Shown here piece after piece: positions 16,346 to 24,762 of a stretch of 64,000 nucleotides of DNA. The DNA lies in assembly GCF_006337165.1 (NCBI RefSeq), contig NZ_CP040896.1, forward strand, positions 806,001 through 870,000. The letters are read 5' to 3'. Source of the DNA: Hymenobacter jejuensis (GTDB lineage Bacteria > Bacteroidota > Bacteroidia > Cytophagales > Hymenobacteraceae). Made by a program: the position numbers and the translations under genes. The first letter of the stretch is position 1. The number at the start of each line of letters is the position of its first letter. Below the pieces are notes generated by a model. That model was not told where the DNA came from. It did not search any database and saw only the letters and a program-made list of their open reading frames with translations.

Positions 16346-16930
16346 ATGAACCGCGTCTTCCCCTCTGCTCTTTTGGCCTTGTCTCTCTTGCTACCGCTGG
16401 CTGCTGCGGCTCAATCCAAAACCGCGCCCAAAGCTGCCGGCGCGGTATCGGCCAACTCTACCGACCAGTTTTTGATGAAAGACGGCGCGGTAGTGTTGCG
16501 GCAGGGCACAAAAATCACGCCTCTTACCAAAAATGTGCAGCTCGCCAACGGCACCAAAGTCAACTACAAAAGCGGTATTGTGGAGCTGCCGGTAGGCAAA
16601 ATGACCACGCTGCGCGAAGGCGACTACGTGACCATGCAGGGCGATATCGTGTTTGCGACGCCCGCCAGCGCCGCTGCCGCGCGCGGCGACAATTCGGTGC
16701 CTGCCACGGCACAATACCAGCAGTACATCGACCGCGACACGCCTAGCAGCGCCGCCGAGATGGAAAGCCGCCTTACGAGCCTAAACAGCAAGATCACGCT
16801 GATGGCCCAGAAAATTCAGCTGCTCAACGACAAGATCTCGCTGCTCAGCAGCGGCCAGCGCCCGGCCAATACAACCCAGATTGATCAGAAACTCAAAGCG
16901 CTCGACCAGCAACTCAGCCAAGTCAAATAA
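16346..16930 (+). CDS. Secreted DUF6799-type protein with coiled coil
   Basis: A signal peptide (residues 1-22, ending LAAAAQ) is followed by a repetitive beta-rich module in which glycines recur at regular spacing: LMKDGAVVLRQGTKI, LANGTKVNYKSGIVELPVG and TLREGDYVTMQGDI. This pattern is characteristic of DUF6799, found in Hymenobacter and relatives. The C-terminal 60 residues form a coiled coil (ESRLTSLNSKITLMAQKIQL and LKALDQQLSQVK). Location is periplasmic or surface. Function is unknown. The leader carries an unusually strong hairpin. Confidence 0.78.
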   Translation: MNRVFPSALLALSLLLPLAAAAQSKTAPKAAGAVSANSTDQFLMKDGAVVLRQGTKITPLTKNVQLANGTKVNYKSGIVELPVGKMTTLREGDYVTMQGDIVFATPASAAAARGDNSVPATAQYQQYIDRDTPSSAAEMESRLTSLNSKITLMAQKIQLLNDKISLLSSGQRPANTTQIDQKLKALDQQLSQVK

Positions 16931-16937
16931 GGTTTGG

Positions 16938-17987
16938 CTAGCGTGGTTCGGTTAGCAAGGCAAGCGCCGGCACCTCGGTTTGGGGCCGGAGCAAGCCGTC
17001 AGCTTCGGTAACCAGCCCGAAAGGTTCGTCGCGCACGACGAGCATACCATCAAGGTCGCAGATTTGAGCTAAGCTACTGACTTGCAGCGCCGACCAGATG
17101 CCCAGCGTTGTTTCCACCATGCAGCCAAGCATCGTTTGGAGGCCGTGAGATTGCGTCTGGCGCAACAGGCGCACGCCATTTAGGTAGCCGCCGGCCTTCA
17201 TCAGCTTCATGTTTACGCCGTGAAATTGCTGCGCGATGTCGCCAAAGTCGGCAGCGTCGGTCACCGATTCGTCGGCGAAAAGCGGATAGGGCACGCGCGA
17301 GCGCAAGTAGCGGTAATGGTCGGCGCAGGCGGCCGGCAGCGGCTGCTCAAGAGCCCGCACCGAAAGAGCGGGTAGCGTTGCGGCCTGCTCCAAAAATCGC
17401 AGCAAGCTGTCGGCATCGTGCCAGGCCTCGTTGCCGTCGATGATGAGCGGCCGACCGGGCAACAGCCGGTTTAGCTCGCGGAGTAAGTCAAAGCCACTTT
17501 CTTGGTTCACCTTGATTTTCAAAAGCTTAAACCGCTCCATGCGCTGCTCCCGCACGAAAGCAGCCACGGCACCCGGCTCCATAATCGGGAGCGTGAAGGC
17601 CGTAGGCACGGCTGCGGCCGGCGCAGACAACCCCAGCACCTGCGCTACCGATCGGCCGGTGCGCAAGGCCTCGCGGTGCACATACGCCGACTCAATAGCA
17701 AACCGCAAGGCATGGGCCGGCGCATTTGCGTTGAGAAATTCGTCGAGTTCAGCCAACGATTTAACTTTAGCTAAACCATTGACAATCATTTGATTAAAAT
17801 TCAAAGCCAATTCAGCGGGCACTTCGCCGTAGCGGACGTTGGGCGCTGCTTCACCCCACCCAACGGGGCCGCCTTCCGAGTCGCGCACCGATACAATCAG
17901 ATTGGTTTTGGCATCGGAAGCATTGCGGGAAATCTTCCAGGTGAAGCGCAACGGTAGTTCGTAAGGTTCCAGCGACCAAGTGAGCAT
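16938..17987 (-). CDS. Dipeptide epimerase (enolase superfamily)
   Basis: Members of this group epimerise L-Ala-D/L-Glu or related dipeptides, often in peptidoglycan peptide recycling. The muconate-lactonising subgroup signature is complete: the KxK base in LLKIKV near residue 156, metal ligands in IIDGNEAW, LEQPL and ADESV, and the second base lysine in MKLMKAGG. The N-terminal capping domain (WKISRNASDAKTNLIVSV) is present and the length of 349 is typical. Substrate side chains cannot be assigned. It converges with the DUF6799 gene (7 bp between stops) and diverges from the symporter gene. Confidence 0.92.
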   Translation of the reverse strand: MLTWSLEPYELPLRFTWKISRNASDAKTNLIVSVRDSEGGPVGWGEAAPNVRYGEVPAELALNFNQMIVNGLAKVKSLAELDEFLNANAPAHALRFAIESAYVHREALRTGRSVAQVLGLSAPAAAVPTAFTLPIMEPGAVAAFVREQRMERFKLLKIKVNQESGFDLLRELNRLLPGRPLIIDGNEAWHDADSLLRFLEQAATLPALSVRALEQPLPAACADHYRYLRSRVPYPLFADESVTDAADFGDIAQQFHGVNMKLMKAGGYLNGVRLLRQTQSHGLQTMLGCMVETTLGIWSALQVSSLAQICDLDGMLVVRDEPFGLVTEADGLLRPQTEVPALALLTEPR

Positions 17988-18122
17988 GCAAAGAGGGCTT
18001 AACGGGTGTTCGGCGCTGTTGTAGAGTCAGTAGCAGGCGCGACACAGCATTCGAAACCGAAAGATATCCACCGGGATTCAATAACCGATGGCGGACACCC
18101 GCAACTGGCAACGGACAAAACT

Positions 18123-18130
18123 TATCTTTG
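18123..18130 (+). promoter_or_regulatory. -7 element of the symporter gene
   Basis: A perfect TATCTTTG lies 35 bases upstream of the ATG at 18166; no TTTG is seen at -33. Confidence 0.42.
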
Positions 18131-18165
18131 CTGAGTTTCGCCTCTCACCCCCTTGCATTTTCCGC

Positions 18166-19584
18166 ATGAAGTTTTCGCGCCTCGTTCCGCTGGCAGGCAT
18201 CCTTTTCCTGATTGCCTTAGCTCTTACTATTTTTCAGGTTTACAATCCCGACTCGCTCTCGGTTCAGGTGCCCCGCATTGCGCGTTGGCTGTTTTTGTTG
18301 GCGCTGGCGGCCTACGCGGCCCAGCGCCGCTCGCTCACGTTCTGGATTGTGGTCAGCATGTTTGTGGGCGCCGAGTTTGGGCACGACTTCCCGGCCATGG
18401 CCCTGAACATGAAGGTGCTCAGCGATGCGTTTTTACGCTTGGTAAAAACCATCATTGCCCCTCTGGTTTTCGCCACGCTGGTAGTCGGCATTGCTGGCCA
18501 CGCCGACCTGAAGCAGGTGGGCAAAATGGGACTGAAAGCGCTGGTGTACTTCGAAATTGTCACCACGTTCGCGCTGTTCATTGGGTTGGCGGCCATTAAT
18601 ATTTCGCGGGCCGGCGTGGGCGTCAGCCAGGCCGGCGCCGATACTGGGGCAGAAAAGCTGCAAGCGGTCAGCCAAACCGCTTCGGATATTATTCTGCACA
18701 TCTTTCCCGAGAACATTGCTAAGTCGGTAGCCGAAGGGCAAGTGCTTCAGGTAGTGATCTTTGCCATCATTTTCGCTATTGGCCTGGCCATGGTGCACGA
18801 GAAGCACCGCCGCCCCATGCTGGTGTGGGCCGAAAGCCTGTCGGAAGTGATGTTCAAATTCACCAACGTGGTGATGTTTTTTGCGCCGCTGGGCGTGGGC
18901 GGCGCACTGGCGTACACGGTGGGCAAAATGGGTTTTGCCCCGCTGCTGAATGCTGCCCAACTGCTCCTGACGCTGTATGCGGCGCTCTTTGCGTTTCTGC
19001 TGCTGGTGCTGCTGCCCATCGCCCTGATTGCCCGCATCCCGGTCAAACGCTTCGTGCAAGCCATCGCCGAACCCGTGAGCATTGCCTTTGCCACCACCAG
19101 CTCCGAAGCCGCGTTGCCGCGGGCTATGGAAGCGATGGAAAGCATCGGTGTGCCACGCCGCATTGTTGCGTTCGTCATGCCAACGGGCTATTCCTTCAAC
19201 CTCGACGGCACGACGCTGTATCTATCACTGGCTGCGGTATTTGTGGCGCAGGCCGCCGGCGTCGACCTGTCGTTTGGGCAGCAGCTGGTGATGGTCTTCA
19301 CCCTCATGCTTACCTCCAAAGGCGTAGCCGGTGTGCCGCGCGCGTCGCTCGTGATTCTGCTGGCTACGGTAGCATCGTTTAACCTGCCGGCATGGCCGGT
19401 TTTCATCATTTTGGGCATTGATGCCCTCATGGACATGGCCCGCACAGCCGTGAACGTCATTGGCAATTGCCTGGCCTCGGCGGTCGTGGCCCGGTGGGAA
19501 GGCGAATTTATCGACGATTACTACGGTGAGCCCCTTACCGAGCTGGCCGAAACCGATCGCAGCGTAGCCCAACAGCTGCATTAA
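18166..19584 (+). CDS. Dicarboxylate/amino acid:cation symporter (DAACS family)
   Basis: This 472-residue inner-membrane protein belongs to the GltP/DctA fold, which imports glutamate, aspartate or C4-dicarboxylates with protons or sodium. Family marks are the re-entrant serine-rich loop in FATTSSEAALPRAMEAMES, the unwound helix 7 motif MPTGYSFNLDGTTLYLSLA, the second hairpin SKGVAGVPRASLVIL and the helix 8 motif DALMDMARTAVNVIGNCLAS, whose Asp and Arg/Asn contact substrate. I chose ATG 18166 because an upstream frame start at 18088 would include the TATCTTTG promoter element. Specificity between glutamate and dicarboxylates is not determined. Confidence 0.94.
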   Translation: MKFSRLVPLAGILFLIALALTIFQVYNPDSLSVQVPRIARWLFLLALAAYAAQRRSLTFWIVVSMFVGAEFGHDFPAMALNMKVLSDAFLRLVKTIIAPLVFATLVVGIAGHADLKQVGKMGLKALVYFEIVTTFALFIGLAAINISRAGVGVSQAGADTGAEKLQAVSQTASDIILHIFPENIAKSVAEGQVLQVVIFAIIFAIGLAMVHEKHRRPMLVWAESLSEVMFKFTNVVMFFAPLGVGGALAYTVGKMGFAPLLNAAQLLLTLYAALFAFLLLVLLPIALIARIPVKRFVQAIAEPVSIAFATTSSEAALPRAMEAMESIGVPRRIVAFVMPTGYSFNLDGTTLYLSLAAVFVAQAAGVDLSFGQQLVMVFTLMLTSKGVAGVPRASLVILLATVASFNLPAWPVFIILGIDALMDMARTAVNVIGNCLASAVVARWEGEFIDDYYGEPLTELAETDRSVAQQLH

Positions 19585-19615
19585 AGTCAAAATCCTCACG
19601 GGCAAGCCCTTGCCG

Positions 19616-19647
19616 AAAGCACCTGCGGAAAATGCAGGTGCTTTTTT
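19616..19647 (+). terminator. Terminator of the symporter gene
   Basis: AAAGCACCTGC / GCAGGTGCTTT, an 11-bp stem with a 7-base loop, continues into TTTTTTG. Confidence 0.92.
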
Positions 19648-19741
19648 GTTTAATCACATTACCCAATTTTACCCTGCAAGAGATCAAACATTTTAGAAGA
19701 ATATTAGTATAAATGTTATTTCATACTACTTGGAAAGCCAG

Positions 19742-19749
19742 TAGATTTG
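19742..19749 (+). promoter_or_regulatory. Candidate -7 element of the 233-residue lipoprotein gene
   Basis: TAGATTTG matches TAnnTTTG exactly, 39 bases before the ATG. The upstream TTTG box is not obvious. Confidence 0.38.
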
Positions 19750-19788
19750 TTACCTCTCTCGGGCTTACAAACTTGATTTTCAGGTAAT

Positions 19789-20490
19789 ATGAAACATTTT
19801 TTACGCTCAACATTCCTTCTTTTGCTCAGCGGGGCCACATTAGCAGGATGCAAATCGGCTGACCAGGCTATGTTTCGCACGCCTAGTGCCAGTCTTTCGA
19901 CTCGCCTGCCTACGCTGGAGGTAGCTGTGCAGACAGGACCGCTGGCGGCTTCCGACGGAGCCCTGCCCGAAGACCCACAAAAGCTGTTTCAAAACGAAAT
20001 CAACCAAAACATTACCGATTCGGGCGATAGCCTGCTGTTTGGCTACGCCCGCCTCCAGGTAACCGAGGCTACTGCCGCCCGCGCAGGCCGCGGTTTCCAG
20101 GCTTTCCAGATGCTGACCTTCATGGCACCGAGCCTTTTCGGGATGCCCCTAGAATATCGCCGGACCAGCCTGCGCGCCGAAGTCCAGATTATGAACGACC
20201 GGGGCCAGGTTATCGGCACCTATGAAGGCATTGGCCGCTCCAATGTGCGGGTCGCCATGTACCACGGCTATTCGCAGAGCGATGCGCCCCGCCTGGCCGA
20301 TGCCGATGCGTTGCGCCTCGCCCTTGCCCAGATTCGCCCGCAGCTGGAAACCGATTCCGACACGCTGCGCATGCAACTACTTGCCACTGAGCCCATTGAC
20401 CAAAACGCCATTAAGCTGGAAATGCACGAAATCAACGTATCGCCTTTCCCCGAAGGCATCAAGCGGAGCATTGTAAGCGCAGGACTATAA
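19789..20490 (+). CDS. Lipoprotein of unknown function
   Basis: The 233-residue product starts with a lipoprotein signal whose lipobox LAGC places the acylated cysteine at residue 21. The mature protein alternates strands and helices, for example SLRAEVQIMNDRGQVIGTYE, and ends NVSPFPEGIKRSIVSAGL. A weak helical hydrophobic stretch (FQAFQMLTFMAPSLFGMP) is present. I do not recognise the family. It is a single gene with its own candidate promoter and a strong terminator. Confidence 0.8.
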   Translation: MKHFLRSTFLLLLSGATLAGCKSADQAMFRTPSASLSTRLPTLEVAVQTGPLAASDGALPEDPQKLFQNEINQNITDSGDSLLFGYARLQVTEATAARAGRGFQAFQMLTFMAPSLFGMPLEYRRTSLRAEVQIMNDRGQVIGTYEGIGRSNVRVAMYHGYSQSDAPRLADADALRLALAQIRPQLETDSDTLRMQLLATEPIDQNAIKLEMHEINVSPFPEGIKRSIVSAGL

Positions 20491-20540
20491 CAACGGAGAA
20501 AAACATAATTACATAAATATCTCATTGTCAAGTATTTACA

Positions 20541-20571
20541 AAACCACTCTGGTAATCAGAGTGGTTTTTTT
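20541..20571 (+). terminator. Terminator of the lipoprotein gene
   Basis: AAACCACTCTG / CAGAGTGGTTT with loop GTAAT is followed by TTTT. Confidence 0.92.
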
Positions 20572-20651
20572 ATGCGCTTCATTAAACGCAGCTATGGCAG
20601 CCGCATCTATGGACTACTTCCTGAGTCATCATCTTCTATCAGTATTCCTGT

Positions 20652-21548
20652 ATGAAAATTAACCTCTTCAAAACCCTGACGCTGACTTTGTTTGTGCTGC
20701 TAAGCGGCCTGAGCAGCCAAGCGCAGGAAGGAGTTCAGGGCCGTTGGGGCAACAAGCCAGGGCGCAAAGAAGCCGCCGCCTACGTCCGCCAGAATGTTCT
20801 GCCCGTTGTGCGCCAGCAACGCCTGAAGCTGGAAGAACAGCTTTCTGCCGCCGACAAGTCGCAACTGGCAACGTATCGCACGCAGTTGCAGCAGGTGCGC
20901 GAGCGCGGTAAAGCCTTGCGCCAAAGCCTGCGGCCAGCCGCTGCGGCAGCCAACACCCCTCGCGCTGCCCTGACCGATGCCCAAAAACAGCAACTGCAAC
21001 AACTGCGCACCGAAAGCCGCGCGGCGATGCTGAACGTGGCCCAACTGGCGCAGAAATACGACGCCAACATAAGCAAGCTAGCGCAGGAAGTCGAGCCGCA
21101 GAAAGCCAAGTGGACAGCTGATCTGCAAGCGATTGCCGGCAAATATGCTCCTGCCAGCGACCAGCCTAACCAACTGGCCCGTACGGGCAAGGGCAGGCAC
21201 AAAAACGGTGCTGGGCGCTTTTTCCGACCGGCCGTGTTTCTGCTCATGGACCCTAACGCCCCGCAACAAAGCGACCGCGCGGAGCGACTCGGTGCCGATT
21301 CTAACGTGTATCCGAACCCTGCCGTCGTCACGAGTCAGCTGGAATACAGCGTAAAAAAAGCCGGCCCGGTAACGATCGATTTGCTGGACAGTCGTGGCAA
21401 CACGCTGCGCACAGTGCAGCAAAGCCAACAGCAGGAAAAAGGTCCGCAAACCCTATCGGTGAACGTGGGCGACTTGCCTTCGGGCACTTACTACTACAAA
21501 ATCACGACACGCGCCGGCTCCGAAACCAAGCGCTTTGTCAAACAATAA
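20652..21548 (+). CDS. T9SS substrate with a helical N-terminal domain
   Basis: Residues 1-24 are a signal peptide ending SSQAQ. Residues 25 to about 175 are a Gln/Arg/Leu-rich helical region (VVRQQRLKLEEQLSAADK, LTDAQKQQLQQLRTESRA) recalling Spy/CpxP-like periplasmic proteins with LTxxQ motifs, although the match is loose. After a linker, residues from about 215 form a type A T9SS sorting domain: VYPNPAVVTSQLEYSV, VTIDLLDSRGNTLRTV and a C terminus of GTYYYKITTRAGSETKRFVK. The protein should therefore be exported across the outer membrane and anchored to the surface or released. No other secretion gene is nearby. Confidence 0.85.
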   Translation: MKINLFKTLTLTLFVLLSGLSSQAQEGVQGRWGNKPGRKEAAAYVRQNVLPVVRQQRLKLEEQLSAADKSQLATYRTQLQQVRERGKALRQSLRPAAAAANTPRAALTDAQKQQLQQLRTESRAAMLNVAQLAQKYDANISKLAQEVEPQKAKWTADLQAIAGKYAPASDQPNQLARTGKGRHKNGAGRFFRPAVFLLMDPNAPQQSDRAERLGADSNVYPNPAVVTSQLEYSVKKAGPVTIDLLDSRGNTLRTVQQSQQQEKGPQTLSVNVGDLPSGTYYYKITTRAGSETKRFVKQ

Positions 21549-21568
21549 TCCACCGTTCAATGCGTAGA

Positions 21569-21599
21569 AAGCCAGCCCGGCTCCGGGCTGGCTTTTTTG
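21569..21599 (+). terminator. Terminator of the T9SS substrate gene
   Basis: A 12-bp stem AAGCCAGCCCGG / CCGGGCTGGCTT with a 2-base nick loop is followed by TTTTG. Confidence 0.92.
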
Positions 21600-21626
21600 T
21601 TGTGCCCGAGCCAAGCGGCCGGCGCT

Positions 21627-21634
21627 TATCTTCG
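21627..21634 (+). promoter_or_regulatory. -7-like element directly before the 176-residue lipoprotein gene
   Basis: TATCTTCG ends four bases before the ATG at 21639, implying a leaderless message. It has one mismatch to TAnnTTTG and no clear -33 box. Confidence 0.35.
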
Positions 21635-21638
21635 CAGT

Positions 21639-22169
21639 ATGCTTCGCTCCTTTTTCACTTGGCTTTTGGTTATTTCTTCGGCTGCGCTCGTGGCGGCTTG
21701 CTGCGGCAGCGTAGCCTGCACTTGCCAGGATGCCTACGCCGATGCCGTCGTGTTTCGCTTTAACCTCGACCCCAGCAGTGCCAACCGGTTTCAGCCGGCG
21801 CAAGTCGATTCGGTGGTGCTGACGCGCTACCTCGTCACCAGCGATTCGGCAAAAAGCACACCCGATAAGGTGCGGCTGTATCGGCCCGTCGTCAATGCAG
21901 GCGACAGCATTTTGCTCAACAACAACGCGCCCTTTTTACAGACCGGCACGCGCAAGCTCAACTCGTATCGCTACGACATTTACCTGCCCCGCACCAAGGC
22001 CATTTACCACGTCCGCAACATCAACCTAGACGGCGACTTCGACGATGTAAACGGCTGCTGCACTTGCTACCGCAACAAGAAGAAAACCCTGGTCTTTCAG
22101 GGCAAGCCCTACGACCTCACCGATGCTACGGGCAAAAACCTGCTCAACCCGATTGTCATCACCCCATAA
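21639..22169 (+). CDS. Cysteine-rich lipoprotein of unknown function
   Basis: Starting at ATG 21639 the protein has 176 residues and a lipoprotein signal (LVISSAALVAAC, cysteine at about residue 20). The mature region carries several cysteines near its ends, CGSVACTCQDAYA and NGCCTCYRNKKK, which may form disulfides in the periplasm or bind a metal. Between them are strands such as VVFRFNLD and VDSVVLTRYLVTS. No known domain is recognised. The gene lies between the T9SS-substrate terminator and the GAF-protein gene. Confidence 0.75.
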   Translation: MLRSFFTWLLVISSAALVAACCGSVACTCQDAYADAVVFRFNLDPSSANRFQPAQVDSVVLTRYLVTSDSAKSTPDKVRLYRPVVNAGDSILLNNNAPFLQTGTRKLNSYRYDIYLPRTKAIYHVRNINLDGDFDDVNGCCTCYRNKKKTLVFQGKPYDLTDATGKNLLNPIVITP

Positions 22170-22280
22170 GCATTGGGTTCTGGCCTAAGCACAACCCGCT
22201 ATTAATCATTATCTTAGCATAAACCCATTTTGCGCCCGGTTGCTGGCCGTGGCCGCTGCTGGGCGCAATAGCGTATAGAA

Positions 22281-22316
22281 GCCTGCCCTGGCGCACAGGG
22301 CAGGCGTTGAAATCAA
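22281..22316 (+). promoter_or_regulatory. Hairpin and palindrome core upstream of the GAF-type gene
   Basis: GCCTGCCCTG (22281-22290) pairs perfectly with CAGGGCAGGC (22296-22305). It is followed at once by GTTGAAATCAATTAC, which resembles the dispersed palindrome. There is no T run, so it may be a leader structure or a weak terminator. Confidence 0.35.
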
Positions 22317-22345
22317 TTACGAAAACAGCGTGTTTTATTTTTGCT

Positions 22346-24673
22346 ATGCTCAAAGAATCACCTGTTCCTCCGGTCATCGGGACCTTTCCGTTCAAGGCGA
22401 CGCTCAGCCTCGAGCCGCTTATCGCGTACTGGCGCGAGCGTGAGTCGGATAGCAACCCCGGCGTAGCCCTGCTGGCGCGTTCCATCGGCGAGCAAGTGGC
22501 CGAAGCCGACTGGGCCCACGGCCCCATTTCCGACCTGGAAACCCTCAACTGCGGCTGCGACTTAGTGGAAACGCTGATGCTAGCGGTGTTTCCGCCGGCC
22601 TCTTTTTACTCTGATATCAGCGGGGTGATGGGTCCGTTTCAGCGCTTTAGCTTCTACCATACGCCGCGCTTTGGCGAAGTACTGCTCAACCCCAACAAAA
22701 CGGTTAAGCAGCCGCTCAACGTAACGATGCGGGCGATGGAAGTGTACCTGACGCGGCTGGCGTATTTGCAGGTGCTGGAACAAATTTACGGCGTGCGGCT
22801 TCCGAGTCCGGGTACCATCATCTTCACCGTGCCCGACTACAGCATCGGCCTGTATCGACACTACGGCGTGGACTACAATCATAAGTTCTTGAAAGTGAGC
22901 TTAGTAGGAGAAAAGCCTGAACTTTCACCTGAACAGATTGACCAGCTGAGTCGCAACCTGCACCGCTCCGATTTGTGGCGGGAGCTGTTGCCGCCCGAAA
23001 AGTTTGAGTTTGTTGGGTTCAACATTGTGCATCTGGTCGATGTCACCGATCAGGAAATCCTGTCGGAGCTGAAATACGACCTGCTGGAGCGCGACGTGTT
23101 GCAGGCGTCCGACCGCCTGGAGCAAATTCAGGAGAAGCTGCGTGTACTCTTCAAGCGCCCGTTTTTACAGCTCGGCATTGCGGCTTACGACGAAAAGAAA
23201 CGCGCCTTCGTGGATTTTGGGCGGAAGATTAACCACAGCTTTCTGACCAAGCAGATTCAGAACCAGGACGCATCCTCGGGCTTCCGCCAGATTTATCAGC
23301 GCCTGCTGCTCGACCGGCAGCCGTTGGTGCTCGAAGACGTGGAAAAGGCCGACATTCCGGAAGATCTGCGCCAGCAAATCTTGGATATTGGCATTCGCAG
23401 CGCCATTTTGGCCTTACTGCCCTACGGCGACGACACCGTGGGTCTGCTCGAACTCGGCTCGCCCAACACCGGCGATCTGAACGAGTTCTGTCTAGAGATG
23501 GTCAACCAGTTTGTGCCGCTGTTTGCCGTGGCCGTCAAGCGCAACGCTGAAGAAATCCAGACGCGCGTGCAATCCATTATCAAAGAGAAGTTTACGGCCA
23601 TTCACCCCAGCATGGAATGGCGCTTCACCGACGCGGCACTCAATCTGCTGGAGAAGATAGAAGAAGGCAATAAAAACGCGGAGATGGAGGACATTGTCTT
23701 CCACGACGTGTACCCACTCTACGGCGTCTCGGACATTCGGGGCAGCAGCATTGCCCGTAACGAAGCCATCCAGAGCGACCTGATTGAGCACCTTTCGCTG
23801 GCCAACAAAGTCCTTAAAAAAGCCTCGGAGTTTCAGGCCCTGCCAATCTTAGACGAACTTAAGTTCTACGTTAACAAGAACTTACGCCGGCTCAGACAAG
23901 GCATTCTGTCGGGCGACGAGGTGAACATTCTGGAATCGCTGAAGCGCGAGGTAGAGCCGCTGTTTGAGTATTTGGGCCAGAATACGCCGGAACTCCGCGC
24001 CGTCATTGCCGATTATTGGAGCAACATCGACCCGGAACTGGGCATTCTGTACAAGCGGCGCAAGGCTTTCGAGGAAAGCGTCACGCTGCTCAACGACACC
24101 GTCAGCGACTACCTCGACGAAGAAGAAGCCAAGGCCCAGGAAATGTTTCCGCACTATTTTCAGCGGTTCAAAACCGACGGCGTCGAGCACAGCATTTACG
24201 TCGGCGCCTCGTTGGTAGAGAATAAGCCGTTTGACCTGGTTTTCCTGAAAAACTTGAGGCTGTGGCAGTTACTGGTCATGGTCGAGGTTACGCGCATCTC
24301 CAGTTCGCTCAAGCAACGCTTGGTAGTGCCGCTCGAAACGACGCAGCTTATCCTGATCCACAGCCAGCCGCTGAGCATCCGTTTCCGGCAAGACGAGCGG
24401 CAGTTTGACGTCGACGGCACCTACAACATCCGCTACGAAATCATCAAGAAGCGCGTCGACAAAGCGACCATCCTGGGCACGGGCGAGCGGCTTACCCAGC
24501 CGGGGCACATTGCGCTGGTGTACGCACAACAGCGCGACGCCGAAGAGTACATGGAATACCTTGACTATCTGCAAGATAGAGGCTTACTCGAACCCGAAAT
24601 CGAGGAACTGGAACTGGAAGAGCTACAGGGCGTGAAAGGCCTCTTGGCCCTGCGCGTCAAAGTAAAATTGTAG
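22346..24673 (+). CDS. Large GAF-domain-containing protein of unknown role
   Basis: The 775-residue cytoplasmic protein has no signal or membrane segment. A region of about residues 265-410 looks like a GAF sensory domain (LGIAAYDEKKRAFVDFGRKI, GFRQIYQRLLLDRQPLVLED, AILALLPYGDDTVGLLELG). It is followed by long helices (EEIQTRVQSIIKEKFTAI, EAIQSDLIEHLSLANKVLKK) and an acidic C-terminal half. The first 250 residues contain a conserved-looking YTRLAYLQVLEQIYG-type helical region but no domain I recognise. No kinase, cyclase or DNA-binding output motif is visible. ATG 22346 is preferred to a TTG at 22307. It is a stand-alone gene. Confidence 0.75.
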   Translation: MLKESPVPPVIGTFPFKATLSLEPLIAYWRERESDSNPGVALLARSIGEQVAEADWAHGPISDLETLNCGCDLVETLMLAVFPPASFYSDISGVMGPFQRFSFYHTPRFGEVLLNPNKTVKQPLNVTMRAMEVYLTRLAYLQVLEQIYGVRLPSPGTIIFTVPDYSIGLYRHYGVDYNHKFLKVSLVGEKPELSPEQIDQLSRNLHRSDLWRELLPPEKFEFVGFNIVHLVDVTDQEILSELKYDLLERDVLQASDRLEQIQEKLRVLFKRPFLQLGIAAYDEKKRAFVDFGRKINHSFLTKQIQNQDASSGFRQIYQRLLLDRQPLVLEDVEKADIPEDLRQQILDIGIRSAILALLPYGDDTVGLLELGSPNTGDLNEFCLEMVNQFVPLFAVAVKRNAEEIQTRVQSIIKEKFTAIHPSMEWRFTDAALNLLEKIEEGNKNAEMEDIVFHDVYPLYGVSDIRGSSIARNEAIQSDLIEHLSLANKVLKKASEFQALPILDELKFYVNKNLRRLRQGILSGDEVNILESLKREVEPLFEYLGQNTPELRAVIADYWSNIDPELGILYKRRKAFEESVTLLNDTVSDYLDEEEAKAQEMFPHYFQRFKTDGVEHSIYVGASLVENKPFDLVFLKNLRLWQLLVMVEVTRISSSLKQRLVVPLETTQLILIHSQPLSIRFRQDERQFDVDGTYNIRYEIIKKRVDKATILGTGERLTQPGHIALVYAQQRDAEEYMEYLDYLQDRGLLEPEIEELELEELQGVKGLLALRVKVKL

Positions 24674-24691
24674 CACCAGCACTTGCCGCCA

Positions 24692-24762
24692 AAACGCTGA
24701 AAAGCGTCAAATCATAACTGGTTAATAGTCAATTAATTATGATTTGACGCTTTTCAGCGTTT
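24692..24762. terminator. Very long bidirectional terminator hairpin overlapping a coding end
   Basis: Arms of 26 bases (24692-24717 and 24737-24762) are perfectly complementary. The 19-base loop contains TTAATAGTCAATTAA, related to the dispersed palindrome. The right arm is also the last eight codons and stop of the PAP2 gene on the minus strand, so the left arm is an inverted copy of that gene end. Confidence 0.85.
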
